Assembly: GCA_948567375.1 (NCBI GenBank)
Contig: OX419757.1
Location: 72,726,001-72,790,000 of the forward strand
Reading direction: 5' to 3'
Length of the DNA: 64,000 nucleotides
Origin: Lunularia cruciata
Taxonomy: Eukaryota; Streptophyta; Marchantiopsida; Lunulariales; Lunulariaceae
Shown one piece after another: positions 32,596-45,469 of this stretch (within the stretch, counting starts at the first letter, position 1; each line of letters opens with the position of its first letter). The notes below the pieces were generated by a model, which made no database searches, was not told the DNA's origin, and saw only the letters and a list, made by a program, of their open reading frames with translations. The translations under genes were made by a program, and so were the position numbers.

Positions 32596-34000
32596 TTATC
32601 CTCTAGAAAAATTTGGCTTGTCCTTCAAGTTTTGTCACGATCGGGATTGGACTGTGTATGGTCGTCTGTTTAGCATCAGGACTTAACATCATGATTCCCC
32701 TCTTTCAAGGACAATCGTTTAGGAGCCAGAAAACCTCACATGAACAACCCTTAGAATCAAGTCAAGGGATCCCCTGCAACGGATTCCAGACTACGCCCAT
32801 GAACAGTCTGAGCAAATCATTTATCTCAATCCCTTGCTGGAAATTAGTTTACCGCAGAATAATGCTTAGCATAGAGTGAAAGAGCACTCATCTTAGAATG
32901 GAATTGAATCAAGCGAATCTCCTGAGAGCTCCGAAACTGAATCTCTCCTCTGATTGCAGAGGGCGACATATTCTTGGAGTTCTTGCACAACAAGAAACCT
33001 TCCAAGGTTATGTAGTAGCTTAAATTTGTACCCTCACTGTCAAGTAAAAGCCGTTGACTTGGTTAGTTCAGCCATATTAATTTGTTAGAGGACGGAGCTG
33101 AGGGCAAGAGTGGAGAGAACCACCTTGTGACATGTACATAGTTCTTGAGCTGATTTCGAGTGATTCAACCCGGCTTTACTTCATTCGAACATGATGTGTC
33201 GTGTGACGCTAATGTTCCTTCTTATATATAAGGGATATCCTATTTCTCACAATTGCAGAATCCAAGGCATGCATGCATCTCCTCTCAAATTTTTTAGCCT
33301 TGCATTCACTCCTAGAGAAGGAATCCAATCAAGGCTATGTAGTCTTGGTTTTGAAGCTCTCAAGAATCCGCGAATTTCTGTAGACTCAGATGTAAATCAT
33401 TGCCTCATTCGCTTTTGCACATATGTCTTCTCAAACCGTCCTCAAGGAAGAAATACCGATTGCCATATCAGTTCCCACAACGACCCATTGTTCCGATCAT
33501 ATTATGGAACAGGTTACAGTCGGAAGACCTCAGATCAAGGACCTGTTTAACCGGAGTCAAACAGATCATCTACACTCGCTTCACCCTGTGCCCTGCACAG
33601 GGTGACACACAACAGCGACATGTGCCGCAGCACGCAGTACAAAAGAGATTTGAGTTACGGTCCCGGAGATAGAGAGACCGTGGGAGGAAGATGGAGAAAC
33701 GGGAGACAGTTGGCGAATGGATAAAGAGGAAACATAGGGGAAACAAGTAGAAAATGGATAATTAGGAGATAGCCGGTGAAACGGATAATTCGGAGAAACA
33801 AGAGAGGAACCGAGCCACATAGTATGGTCCGAACGAAAAAAAGAGGAAGCATAAGGCGCTGAAACGTGCATCAAAGAAAATGAGGCACCGGGCTCCGGGA
33901 AAACGACAAAAGTACTATTCAAGGAAAATGAAGGAAAATGCAATAGCCAAATAGAGTTCACATCGGCTTGATGGGGTCTTCCCATCCTTCATTTATCCTA
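32596..34000. other. downstream flank of the kinase gene
   Basis: No confident gene. Short open frames at 33191-33985 on both strands do not resemble known families. It probably contains the 3' UTR and polyadenylation region. Confidence 0.4.
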
Positions 34001-37000
34001 CGCGGTCGCCTTTCTCCAATAGAGTTCACATACAATCTAAACATTGCATTGCTGATACAAATACTTTAAGGGTGTATTTGGTAGATTGGGGTGCAAAGGG
34101 CCCAAGCCTTACGTGAAGACAGTTCCTATGGAGTTCCCATGTTGCAACATGCTTATAAATACTATGTCTGCCAACAAATTCAATGTCAGAGCATCAAAAG
34201 GTCACCTAGATTCTTTGTCTAAAATCTGAAGTGATAGTGGTAGGCAAAATTGCCATTGCTCCTCTTTTTCTGCAAAAATCTTTGTGTCATCTCCTGAAGG
34301 TGCCCACAAATCTCCATAACACGGGTACAAAGGTGACATAGGCTAGCATAGATAATATTTGTACTCTTGCACTTGGTGGTAATTGTGGCAATTGCTCTTG
34401 CTTGTATGGCTCATGCAAATGATTTATGCTCACAAGGGGTCCTTGCAACTACCACATTGAGTAGTTTGCATTCCCATTAGTGAAAGTTACTATGTATGTT
34501 CTTACTCTGTAAGGAAGTGGACTAGGCAGGTCCAACCACCAATAAATTTTTACTTGCTCAAGTATATATCTGATAGTATCATAGACTCTAATGTACTCTC
34601 CACCCAAAGCATATTGCAAGATATGTATACCATGTATGTCATTTGAGGATCCATATGCACAATAGTTTGATAAATCAAAAAGTGGTAAATCCAATGATGG
34701 CCTTAATGAATTTCAAACAAGAACAGAAGTCCTCAATCAAGGAGGAGCACGGAGCTAAACTAGAAAATCCTCCACCCATAAGAGAGAATCCTAGCCCTAT
34801 CTAAAAAAACAGAAGTCCTCAATACAAGAGAAGCACGGAGCCAAGCTTTGGAAACCCTCTCTCCATAGGAGAAAATCCTAACTTTATCTCAGATAGGCAC
34901 ATTAATGAGATTTTGGTTCAGGTATGAGCGTATATATAGGTCCATTAATGAGAATTTTTGTAAAGGTATAAGTGTATATATGCTCATTAAGGGTTGCTTC
35001 CTAAAGTCTAAGGATAATAAGTCTATGATGAAAGGAGGGCTATGTAAACCAGGACAAGAAATAGATCACAAATCAACCAACCAAAGATATGACTAAAAAT
35101 CATATATTTGAATTCATTATAATAATACAAAGAGAAAAGTGCAACAGTTATAAAAAAATATTTGCCAATAAAGGGGTCACCAAGGTCCACACTCCTAAAG
35201 ATGCTGATGGTTCTACAGCTTCTTCCTGTGAAGGACCATGTACTTCACCATGGAAGAGCTACTTGTAACTTATACCATTACTTGGAGAGTTGATTAAGCA
35301 TACTTGACCTTAGTGAAGTAGTGAAAGTGTGATATATAATACTATCAAATATTCATAAATGATGTTAGAGTGTATTTTTGAGTGGATAGGAACCTGCTAA
35401 ATAAGAGGCTCTAGCCACATAATGTCTTATCAATAGAAGAAAACATATGTGTATGCCTCAAAGAGGTATTAATGAGTATGAGCAAAATGAAAGATGTTAT
35501 TGAAGGAATTTAAGAAAATAAGTTGGAGGTCCAAGGATGCTCTAATGCAAACAAAAACAACCTCATAAGCTATGGAGTAGTTAGAAAAAATTGATGTGGG
35601 GATAATAATGTGAAAATAAGTTTTCAAAATTGTAATAAGTAGTAGATGAACATAAGAAAACATATGCACTAGCAATCAGAAAAATCTAGAGGTCTCCTTT
35701 TAGAGGGTAAGGAAATATGAGGTACCAAACAAAGATGAAAATTTAGATAACAAGACCAAAGGCAACATGCAAAGAAAAATCAGATAAGAGAGAGAGGATC
35801 TTATATGTGGGATATATGGTGAAAGGCAGTTGAGTAGGTGCTGAAAAACCTAACTTGACAATTCACCAACAGAATAATTGGAGATGGAGTAAAGCATGAG
35901 CAAAGAAAACTCAGTAAGTTGTTGTAATTACTCATATGGGTGGAATTCATGGAGCAAAGACATGAAGTAGTAATAAACAAGGGATTGAAACTCTATAGTG
36001 CAGTCAAAGTGGGAGTGGAAAAGGGGACTTGTTGGAATGTAGGATTCGAGTGTAGGAGTACTTGAATTGCACACTTACAGAAAAGTGAAAGATTACTGAG
36101 AAAGAACAAAAGAAAAGTAGTAGAAAAATACAAAAGGATTGATTTATAGCCAGTGGAGATTACTTTCCATGAGATACACAACCCCAATATTAGCGCCACA
36201 AATGAACTTAATCCCATCCCCAAACTCAAGACTTGATCTCAATCTTAAATTCAATCTTGACTCCATACATGAATCATCACTAATCAGAGTTGAATGCATG
36301 AAGCTCTAGTGTCTAAACTTATTAAATATGACAATTTGATCATTGGAGAAGGATTCATCTCAAAAAAATCTCATTTATGTTTGAATTTGGGTTTGATATT
36401 CAACTCCTTACAAATCGCAATGCGTTTTTCACTAAGGATTTATTTCATAAATTTTTCATTCATTTTTGAATATGGATTTAATATCAAGCTCCAAGATTTC
36501 ATGCAGTGAATGTTGGAATAGACTTGAAATGACTCAAGCATGAAAGGCAACAACTTGAAGAAGAATATGGTGTTATTTGGCAAGATAGAATATAGCTAGC
36601 TTCAATATGAAAACTTCCATTGGATTTGAGTTAGACACATTGCAAGTTTTTTTACTCTTCATAGGAAAGTAATTTTTCTTTAATGCATATATTATTTCAG
36701 TGAATGTTGGTCCCAAGACCAAGACTCTTTAGTTTCAACCAGACCTTGTTGCAATCAGTCAGTCCATTGATTTGTACTTTGAAAGTTTGGGTGTAGAGAA
36801 TTCTGAGTGAGAATTTTGAATTCAGCCCTAGGTCAATAAAATTGTATAATAGCTACTTCTATGCAAATTCTAAAATGGTTTTCTTAAAATCAAGATCATA
36901 TTGAAGAAATTAGCAGAGAAACTAGACTCTTTCCTAGCCACAATGTCACTAGAATTGGAAGTTCCAATGCACCTTGGAGAAAATCTGATCTTCTAATTGA

Positions 37001-37085
37001 CACGTGTTCTCCAATTGAGTGCTTTTGCACTCCAAATCAAAAAAGGTAGGATAAAATTGGTTAGAACAGCTAGGCTTTTGGTTAT
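34001..37085. other. AT-rich intergenic sequence
   Basis: No gene recognised in about 3 kb. A phrase with 'acagaagtcctcaat' and 'gagcacggagc' is repeated at about 34720-34880. Confidence 0.4.
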
Positions 37086-37566
37086 TTATTGGTGAGAGCC
37101 GATAGATTGGTCTACTCACCGGAGTACTCCTTGGCAATAACTCAAACTTGAAGGGCATAGAACGATTGGAGGGTAATCCCTTTGGCAGATCATCCAAAAA
37201 CACTAAAAAATCTTGGACTATTTGATCAACCATTGCTTGATGAGGTTTTTGATCCTCCTTAGATTAATCATGTGTAATTGGCTTGATCTACACTGCAAAA
37301 ATAGACTTATCTTCCTCCAAAGCTTGCTATATGGCTGCTTCATTGACAATTTTCACATCTTGGGACTCATCTTCCTCCAAAGCTTGCTCTATGACTACTT
37401 TAATGACAAATTTCCCATATTGGTACTCATCTTCCTCCAAAGCTTGCTCTATGGCTACCCTCCCAAAAAACTTCCTATCCTAGGATTGACTATTCTTAGG
37501 TGTCTTACTTAGAGGTGCGGGACAACCTAATCAAAAATTTCTACCTTGGTGTTGTACTTGAATTTA

Positions 37567-37806
37567 TCATTGATTCCAATCAAATTGAGCCTTATGACGT
37601 TCAAGCCAAGATAGACTTAAAATGACATCATAGTGTAGAGGTGCCACTACAAATCTCATACATTCTAAATATTTTTTCCCAATCTTCAAGGTAATATGAT
37701 GCAAGGTATGGAATGCAAAACCCTTTCTATCATCTGCAATCATCAATCTACTTCTAATTACTGAATTGATAGGAATACATAATTCCTTTACTAATTCCAT
37801 GGACAA
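37567..37806 (-). pseudogene. aspartic protease C-terminal remnant, family A copy 2
   Basis: It reads ELCIPINSVIGS-like, then YLECMRFVVAPLHYDVILSLSWLE, matching 46510-46720 of the plus-strand copy. The active-site part is lost or frameshifted. Confidence 0.8.
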
Positions 37807-38788
37807 GTAATTTTTTTAACTTCCGGAATCAACCAGATTGGTAGGTTGCAACAACTTGGTCTCAACCTTGAGACCAAGTTGTTGCAACCAAGGAATCAAA
37901 ACATTTGGCCAATTGCATGGCTTCTTCCAAGTTTCGTGGCTTTTGCATAGTTACCTCTAATTTGGTTTGTGACTTCAAGCCCCTCACAAATTGATCCAAA
38001 GCTTCACCTTCAAGTATACCTAGAATTTGCATGATGATGTTTTGGAATTATGTGATAAAATTTCTTATAGATTTAATTTGCTTCAACTCTACTAAGCTAT
38101 CTTGTGCAGCTTGTGTGGCATTTATAGCTTGGAATTGATGAATTATTTCACTTCTGAATTTTTCTCATGTCAAGATTGGTACAAAAATTTGCCATTCACC
38201 TTGCTCCACTTGAAATAATCACCATAGATTTGCTACTCCATCCAATTGGCTAGAAGCCAAGAGAATCTATTTCCATTCATCTTGAAGATTGGTAACTTAA
38301 AAATAGCATTCACAATTGAACATAAAATTCTCCATTGCACTCAAGAGATTCTTGCCTTTGAAAAATTTGGATTTTAGAAATTGGATTTGGTCTTCTCCTT
38401 CTTGAATTGGTACTCTCTCTACGTGCTCTTGTTGTCAATGATCTCATTCATCCAACAATCAAGTAAGGTGCTCAATTTGTTACTATATAGCAATGATAAC
38501 CTTGAGCATTGCCACCATGGTTATTGCTCTATCACACCACTTGCACTCTATCTAACTTATTAACACATATATGCAACACATCCATCTTTCTCCATAAGTT
38601 ACAACTAAAAGTACCAAGGGTTCCTCGGACAAGGTGATTGTATTCAAAAATCCTACCCAAAGCGTGGGGTGATGAAATATGTGAAATGATGCTTGGATAT
38701 AACCCAAATACAAAAATCCTAATGGTTTGGTGGAAATGGATTTGGTGGTCCATAAATTCCATCCATCCCATTCTTACTCTAATACCAA

Positions 38789-39197
38789 TGTAAAAGACTG
38801 ATTGAGGAGAGACATAGAAGAATAGAAGATCACATTAGGACACTTGAGTGTGGGAACTCCAAATGATTAGCATGAGCTTCGGCTTTGGTATTTATAGGGA
38901 GCATACAAGGCTCTTGAGAAACTTCTCAAGAAGCTTCCTTAAGCTGCTTTCTTGGAATGCAAGCCAAGTTAACCGGGAAGCTTTTCAAGAAGTTTTCTTC
39001 TAGAAGCCACCTACTTGGTATGCAAGCTAAGCTAGTTGGAAGCTTCTAGAAGCTACTTACTTGGAGTGCAAGCTAAGCTAGCCAGGAAGCTTCCCAAAAA
39101 GCTTCATTGATACTTCTAGAATATTCTAGGCTAATTTGGCCTATTTGCTACTATGTTATCCCTAACTAACTTCATCATTAAACTCCATATTGTTACA
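38789..39197 (-). repeat. 5' LTR, family A copy 2
   Basis: It has TG...CA ends and the same TATA-like block. The heat-shock run at 39039-39051 has three perfect units (GAAgcTTCtaGAA); the fourth is degenerate (gcTaC). Confidence 0.88.
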
Positions 39198-41273
39198 CAA
39201 AGCCTCTAATAAAGTATGTACAGACTCCGGCTGAGTGAGCTACAATTACAACCTAAAGGCAATGCCATAATAAATTGCATATCCCTTGAAGAAGAAGTTC
39301 CTCAAGGAGGGAGTTTGGCCTCAAAAGAGGAATGGCCGTACCTTGATGTTGAGAGTTGAGACATGCTCAGGGAAGAAGAAGTGTGATCCCAAAGAGGTAA
39401 ACACTACTTCTTTTTCTTCAAGAAAGGCAAAGGAAATTCAGGTTAAGTCTATCTTATCTACAAAAGGGGAGAAAATTTTGGCTAAAGCCAAGGCCAAAGC
39501 ATTGCAAAAAGAAATCCAAGAGGTAATGCGAAGAACTCAAGAAATGAGTTTGGAGGTAGATCCAAAGATAAAACCTCTCATATTTGCAGTTGACATTCAC
39601 TCCAAAGTTGAGGATCTAATTCAAGCCAAGGTTGGTAAACCCAAAGTACCTTGAGTCTAGACCATCAATACTCTAGTCACCATTTTGAAGCAACCCAAAG
39701 TAAAGTTGAATCTGGATGAGACCTCAAACCCAAAGACATTTACTTCTTAGACGAAGCCTAAGAAGGTGAAACTCTAAAAAGTACCCCAATACAATATTTT
39801 TGCAGATTTGGCATCTACCCAAGCCAATATAACCATAAAAAATTATGGGAGGAAAACAAGTTGTATAAGAAGCAACTGAGTGTGGTCCTCAAGAAAACAA
39901 GGACAACCTTCAAGAAGGATCTACCAGCAATATACCATATTGAGCAAGAAGATTTTGGGATCTTTGGAAGTAGATGCCAAAATTGTAGGTTGCATGATCA
40001 TATCGGTACCCATTGACTCAGGTTCAGGTGTGAATGTCATGACAAAGGATACCACACACCAATTAGGGTATCACACTTTTTGAACCAACACCCCAAATCT
40101 TGAAGTTCACAAATCAAACCAGGTGATGATCTTTGGGTAACTGTTCAATATAGTCGTGATTATTGGAGGCATAATGTTCAAGCTGAACTATATTGTACTT
40201 AGACTAGTGACCAAAACTAGATACCATTGCTGATCAAAAGACCTTGGTTGTACAATGCTCAAGTTGTTGTGGATTGGCACCAACATAAGTTGAGGTTCAA
40301 GGATATCTTGTCCAAAGACCAGAAGTTGGTGATAGTAAGTTGGATGAAGGTTCCCCACCTTGGGGAAACTACATTGTTGGAAGATGAAGATGAATCCAAG
40401 GATTTTTCATCTTTGTCTTTAGAAGACTCATATGAAGATGTCCAAATAAATTACTTGGAATGCTACGAGGTGGAGTTCAAAGAAGAAGATCCCATGATGT
40501 TGCTTTGGGTAATAGTGATTTGGAGGAAGGGAGTCTTAACTCCATCTAATTTGGGTTGAGCTGAGTCAATCATGTTGAAGGAGTCATTAATTGCGATGAT
40601 TGTCAAGATATAGTCTTGGAAGAAGGTAAAATTTTGAAAATATCCAAGATAGTCACTTCACACAAGTTGGCATGATACACTACCTTGTTTATTGAGGACT
40701 AAGATGTATTTGCCTGGTCTATTGACCAAATGCCAAAAATCCCTAGACAATTTGGGGAACATCAGATTGATCTTATTGAAGGCACAATTTTCTGGTTTAG
40801 CAATGATAGTATTGCTTGAACCTAAAGTACTCACTTTTAGTGAAAGAAAAAATTGATGAGTACTTGGATGCAATTTTTCCAATCTTAAGTAGTGAATGAG
40901 TTTCACCCATTTTCATTGTTCCAAAGAAGAAGATGAGGAAGATTTAAGTGTGCCAAGTTTTTTGCAAGCTAAATGTAGTCACAAGAAAGGATCATCATTC
41001 TTTACCATTTACAAATATCATTTTGGATCAAGTAGTCTGTCACTCTTGCTATAGTTTTCTTGATAAATTTTATGGCTACAATCAAGTATTCATTCAAGGA
41101 GAAGACAAGGACAAGACCACATTTACTACCAATTAGAGCAAATTTTCATAAAATCAAAAAGACTTTCTATGGAAGTTTGTGGAACTTTCCATTGACAATT
41201 TTTGAGTGTTTTGCCAAAGAGAGGGTGCATTTCGACTACCTGCACCAAATGTTTGATCAGTTTTCCGGTGTGG
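39198..41273 (+). pseudogene. 5' half of an older Ty3/gypsy element (gag tail, protease, RT start)
   Basis: A Lys/Glu-rich gag-like segment lies at 39286-39654. A protease follows at about 39930-40300, with VPIDSGSGVNVM, then RPWLYNAQVVVDWH. RT begins at about 40850, with FIVPKKK, KLNVVTRKDHHSLPF and SCYSFLDKFYGYNQ, then KTTFTTN. After a stop and a deletion it continues with FAKERVHFDYLHQMFDQF up to 41273, where another element is inserted. The RT phrases resemble the Athila/Tat side of gypsy rather than family A. Several stops are TAG or TGA. The continuation is at 50144. Confidence 0.8.
41269..41273. other. target-site duplication, left copy (tgtgg)
   Basis: Identical to 50139-50143. It proves the insertion of the element 41274-50138 into the RT of the older element. 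Confidence 0.85.
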
Positions 41274-41824
41274 TGGGGATTGTAAGCTCTCAAGATTGCA
41301 CCGGGCACCTGGCTGCTTGCTGGCTTGTTCATCATAGTCTCGGCACTGGTTATGTTTTCCAACTTTGTGACAACAGCCTCTCTCGGGAGACTTCTTGCTT
41401 CTATTCTGTGCCTAATATTCCTGAGCTGTCGTTCTAGACTATTTCTCACTCTGAACTTCTTAGGTGGGTGTTGGGTTTTTGCTGTAATGTCAGGTCTGGC
41501 CCAAGCACAAACTCAGGGATTCAAGGACTAGTCCATAGGTCATGCAATTGACTCAACTCCAAAATTTTGTTCCATATCCTGTTTGAATTTTGCAGCCTAG
41601 CTGAATACCATGGTGTTTATTCCATTCTTATTACTGTTTCTTATTTTTTTACACACACATTTAATAATAGTGAAAATCACTTCCATCTACACACCAAGTT
41701 TCAAATTCATAACTTTTCAGGATGACCAAGCAGATCTGACTGCATAACGTTTGCATCTAAGCACACTGCCTAGTCAAGCATGTATAGAACACAAAGTCAA
41801 CCTGGTCTTAACTCCTTTCCCTTA
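41274..41824 (-). repeat. truncated 3' LTR of the gag-bearing element
   Basis: It aligns with 47916-48464 at roughly 90 percent by eye. The rest of the 2.2-kb LTR, including the PPT-proximal end, is missing. The break is filled by a 34-bp piece of family A. Confidence 0.85.
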
Positions 41825-41854
41825 GGTGTCTTACTTAGAGGTGCGGGACAACCT
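41821..41854. other. 34-bp filler identical to family A linker sequence
   Basis: Identical by eye to 37495-37528, the junction between protease and linker in family A copy 2. It overlaps the LTR end by four bases (ctta), a microhomology of the kind left by end-joining or template-switch repair. Confidence 0.85.
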
Positions 41855-41869
41855 TAGTGACTAGCTTCT

Positions 41870-44786
41870 AGTGACTCAATAACTTCATTGCATTGATATC
41901 TGCAGTAAACTTATCAGCTTGGGAGAGAAGCTTATCCCTTCCTAAAGCAAGTTGTCTTTGCTCCTGAGTGCACTCCTGGTTCAACCGTGTGAGTGTCTCA
42001 ATGTCTTTAGTAAGGACATTAGGATCTGACAAGAGCTTCTATTTATCATGAACAAGCTGTACTCGCTCTTGATCTGACCCTTTGAGAGTGTTGATATCGT
42101 CCGTGAGTAGACAAATTGTTGATAGAAACTCCTTCCTCTCCTTGGCAACCTGTACCCTCCCTTGATCCAACAGCTTGAATGTACTAGCCTCTTCAGTCAG
42201 CATTTCCATTTTCCCCAAAACATCATCTTGGACCTTGTCCAATTTGCCTTTTCTTCTTTTCTATCTTCTTTGACAAGTCCTTTTGCGGCTTTGATTTGGT
42301 CTGGCTATTTTGCACCATATCGGCATCCATGAGCAGCAACTAAAGCTTTGCCATCGTCTTCTCCTCTTCCTTCTTTTGGAAGCTTGCCTCTTCCTTCTTC
42401 TTCTTCTCTTGCGCAGGTACACTTCCTATACCGTTTCATCACTCTTGGTCTTCCTCATCTTCTCCATAAGTTCTTCACTAAGCTCATCTAGTCCTGTGTG
42501 AAAATTTATCTCAATGTTTCCTTTCTTTGATTTCTTGCCCACCACCTTTCCCTTGTCCATTTCTCCTGTGTCAATCAACAAGAAAAGATACTTTGCTTGC
42601 AACTTATCTTTCTTCTTACCAATAGCCTCCTCAACATCGCTATTCTCATCCTCTTTAACTCCGCCACCTTCCTATTTAGAGTCAGAACTTGATGCCACAT
42701 AGCCTTTGAAGTCTTGTTCATTCAGCTGGTCAAGATTGAACTTCTGCCTCAAAGCTTTCTCATACTCCCACAGCTTCTCAGGATCAGCTTCATCGTCACT
42801 TTTGTTGTCATTGTGGCTGTAAATACCTTGAGGTCCATGCATCACTTCCTTTGCTATCTACTCCATCCCAAATTCATATGGATATATTTTCAAAACTCAA
42901 CTTCTCCTCCTTTTGGTTGGAAAGAGCATAGCACTAGAGGCAAGTCTACTGCTCGGGTGTGGCCCCAATCCATGTTTGTGAGTGCAAGCCTTTCAGTTTC
43001 TTGATTCATGGTAGGAACCTTCTCCTCTTCCTTGGGCTCCTCTTTGGCATCAATCTCACTATCTGAAAAATGACGATGATGAGCATGACTCTTCTTCCTC
43101 CTCTGCATATTCATCAAGTCATGACCCCTCTACCTCTTGACCCAAAGGGAAAAAAAATGCCCTCATTTGATGCATTTTAAGTGGATCTTGTCTCAATTCA
43201 AAAGGTAACAAATAAGGCAATGCTGCTCGGGAAACAATGCTATGAATCTAATCATACCTTTCCTCATCTTTGTCAACCTCCACAACTTCTTTACCAATGT
43301 CAAGACCCTTTGGGGGAAGATCTTCAAAATTCTCCTCCATACCTTCCATCATGTCTTTTCCTAAAAGAAATAGCTCCTTGCCGGGAGTCTTGTTGAAGAG
43401 TTTCTTCCTTGTCAGAGTCATCCAACCTCTATCTGCTGAAGTGCTTCACTTGAAACCTCCATTCTCCACTCAGACCATTGTGCAAAATCAGCACCATGTT
43501 CTTCAATTTTCTTCTTCAATCTCTTCTCAAATTTATCTGCCTCTGATCCTTTGATAAAATGTTGCCCACTCTTCTTATCAACAATAAGAGCTTTCCCTAC
43601 CTTTGCTTTTGGTGGCCATTCCACCTCCAATTCCTTAACAAAAAACCTTGTATCATGAAACTTATGAGCTTACCAAGAATTTATACCAACCTTGCTTTTG
43701 CTCTTGGGCAATCTTTGAAACTGCGGGTCATGGTGAATTTCAGAAACTCAAGCATCTCCCAATAGAGACCCATCTTGTCCTTGCCTCTCTATTTCTCCTC
43801 CTCTATCTTTTTTCTTCTTCTTTTCCACCTCATCTAAATCTTTACTTTGTTTCATCTCACCCACTGCACTATACACACTAGGCCCAAAAGTAGCAACTGC
43901 CATACCTACTTTGCATTTGCATGTGCCTCTATTCCAGTTCAGCGGTATTGGCTCTCCAGTGTCAAAGAAGGCAACCTTCTTCATTCTGGGCTCTCCCTCA
44001 AATTTCACCAGCTGCTTATGCAATGCTTCTGACAGCTCCGGGCAATCTCTCTTGGCATGACTCTTATTGTCACACCACATGCACCCATAGAGCTGCCTCC
44101 TCTCTCCGCAGGACTACTCCTCCCACTTTGCAGCTGGTCGACCTTGGTGGTCAGAATTTTCAGCCCTCCATTAGTCATGATATCTTGTCAACGGCTCCTT
44201 CTTTAGCCACCTTGCTCACTCGCTGTTCCGTCTTCTCTCTCTTGGACCCAACCATGTTACTCCGAATAGGTACTTTGGCTATTGCTTCTTCATCCAGCTC
44301 TCTCTGCCTCTGCCTGTGGCTCATCCACACAACCACCTCCTCAATCTTTCTCCACTCTGCCGCTCCCAACCAATCAAGTTGGAGCAGATCGAGCGCATAT
44401 TCCAACTCATGCCGCAAATGACTATCTATAGCTTGCAAGAAATAGTTAGACCGCTGTAGTTTAATGGCCTCACTTCACAAGCTGACCGATGTCCCAACCT
44501 CTTATTAAACTTCTATAGGAGATCTTGAGGCCCCAAACTTTTACTCCTATCATTCACCCAGTCCAAGAACATGGCCTGGGTGACCCAATCCGCATCATGT
44601 AGCAAGAATTCTTCCTTCATCATTTGAGAGAATTCTTCCCATGTGTCCGCTCCCCTCACTAAACACTCAACCACTTTCATGATTTTGAGCTCCGCCAACA
44701 TAGGAAACCTAGCAATGGCAACGTTCTCATCAAGATCATGAATTTTTACCTCACTCCAGTAGACCTTCATAGACTTGGTTACGTCC
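41870..44786 (-). pseudogene. gag of the gag-bearing element (3' part)
   Basis: Minus-strand pieces in shifting frames: 44794-44513 (capsid-like, FPMLAELKIMKVVECLV, WEEFSQMM), 44438-44175 (a helical segment), 44080-43748 with the perfect zinc knuckle CMWCDNKSHAKRDC at its start, 43630-43418, and 42242-42039, a heptad-rich coiled coil (KVQDDVLGKMEMLTEEA). Lys/Glu-rich low-complexity linkers join them. No protease or RT is seen. Confidence 0.75.
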
Positions 44787-44930
44787 TGTAACAATATGGA
44801 GTTTAGCGACGAAGTTAGTCGGGCTTACGAAGTAGCACATAAGACAAAGTAGCCTAGAATATTCTGGAAGTATCTAGGAAGCTTCTTGGGAAGCTTCCCG
44901 GTTAACTTAGCTTGCACCTTAAGTAAGTAG

Positions 44931-44945
44931 CTTCTAGAAGCTTCC
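44931..44945 (+). promoter_or_regulatory. perfect three-unit heat-shock element
   Basis: cTTCtaGAAgcTTCc fits nTTCnnGAAnnTTCn exactly. Heat-shock factor trimers bind such sites. In the 3' LTR of the same copy the site is expanded to four units at 47324-47341 by a 13-bp duplication. Confidence 0.8.
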
Positions 44946-45086
44946 AACTAGCTTAGCTTGCACGCCAAGTAGGCAACTTCTAGAAGGAAGCTTCTTGAGA
45001 AGCTTCCTAGTTAACTTGGCTTGCACTCTAAGAAAGCGGCTTGAGGAAGCTTGTTGAGAAGCTTCTCAAGGGCCTTGTATGCTACC

Positions 45087-45094
45087 TATAAATA
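45087..45094 (+). promoter_or_regulatory. TATA box of the family A LTR
   Basis: TATAAATA is conserved in all LTRs of the family in this window (as its reverse complement in the minus-strand copies) and lies 20-200 bp downstream of the heat-shock units. It marks the U3/R region. Confidence 0.8.
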
Positions 45095-45199
45095 CCAAAG
45101 CCAAAGCTCATGCTAGGCCTTTGGAGTTTTCTCTCATTCAAGTGTCCCAATGTGAGTTTCCATTCTCCTATTTCTCTCCTCGGATTCGGTCTTTTACAT

Positions 45200-45211
45200 T
45201 GGTATCAGAGC
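45200..45211 (+). other. primer-binding site, tRNA-Met type
   Basis: TGGTATCAGAGC lies one base after the LTR end at 45198, the usual position. Confidence 0.92.
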
Positions 45212-45469
45212 AAGAATGGGATGGATGGAATTTATGGAACACCAAATTCACTTCCACCAAACCATTGGGATTTTTGCGTCCAAATACTACCCAAGCATTG
45301 TTTCACACAGTTCATCACCTTGCACTTTGGACAATATTTTCTGCATATGATCACCATATCTGAGGAACCCTTGGTGCTTCCGATTGTAACTTATGGAGAA
45401 TGGTGGACGTGCTGTTTCTATGTGTTAATAAATTAGATAGATTGGGAGTGGTGTGATAGAGGAGCAACC

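Larger units (their letters stand above)
37086..39197 (-). mobile_element. truncated family A retrotransposon (copy 2)
   Basis: It has a 5' LTR at 38789-39197, a mutated primer site (taatacca for tgatacca) just inside, gag remnants (38760-37900), protease remnant (37806-37567), the 60-bp linker repeats (37290-37490) and the very start of RT (SNRSMPFKFELL, RPIYRLSP). The match to the family stops at about 37086, before the RT core. RNase H, integrase and the 3' LTR are absent, so the element was cut off at its 3' side. Confidence 0.88.
44787..45198 (+). repeat. 5' LTR, family A copy 3, with heat-shock elements and TATA box
   Basis: Perfect GAAnnTTC or TTCnnGAA units occur at 44878-44885, 44890-44897, 44932-44944 (three units), 44978-44985, 44987-44994, 44999-45006 and 45058-45065, followed by TATAAATA at 45087-45094. 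This is a promoter-like layout with heat-shock-factor sites upstream of the TATA box. Confidence 0.9.
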
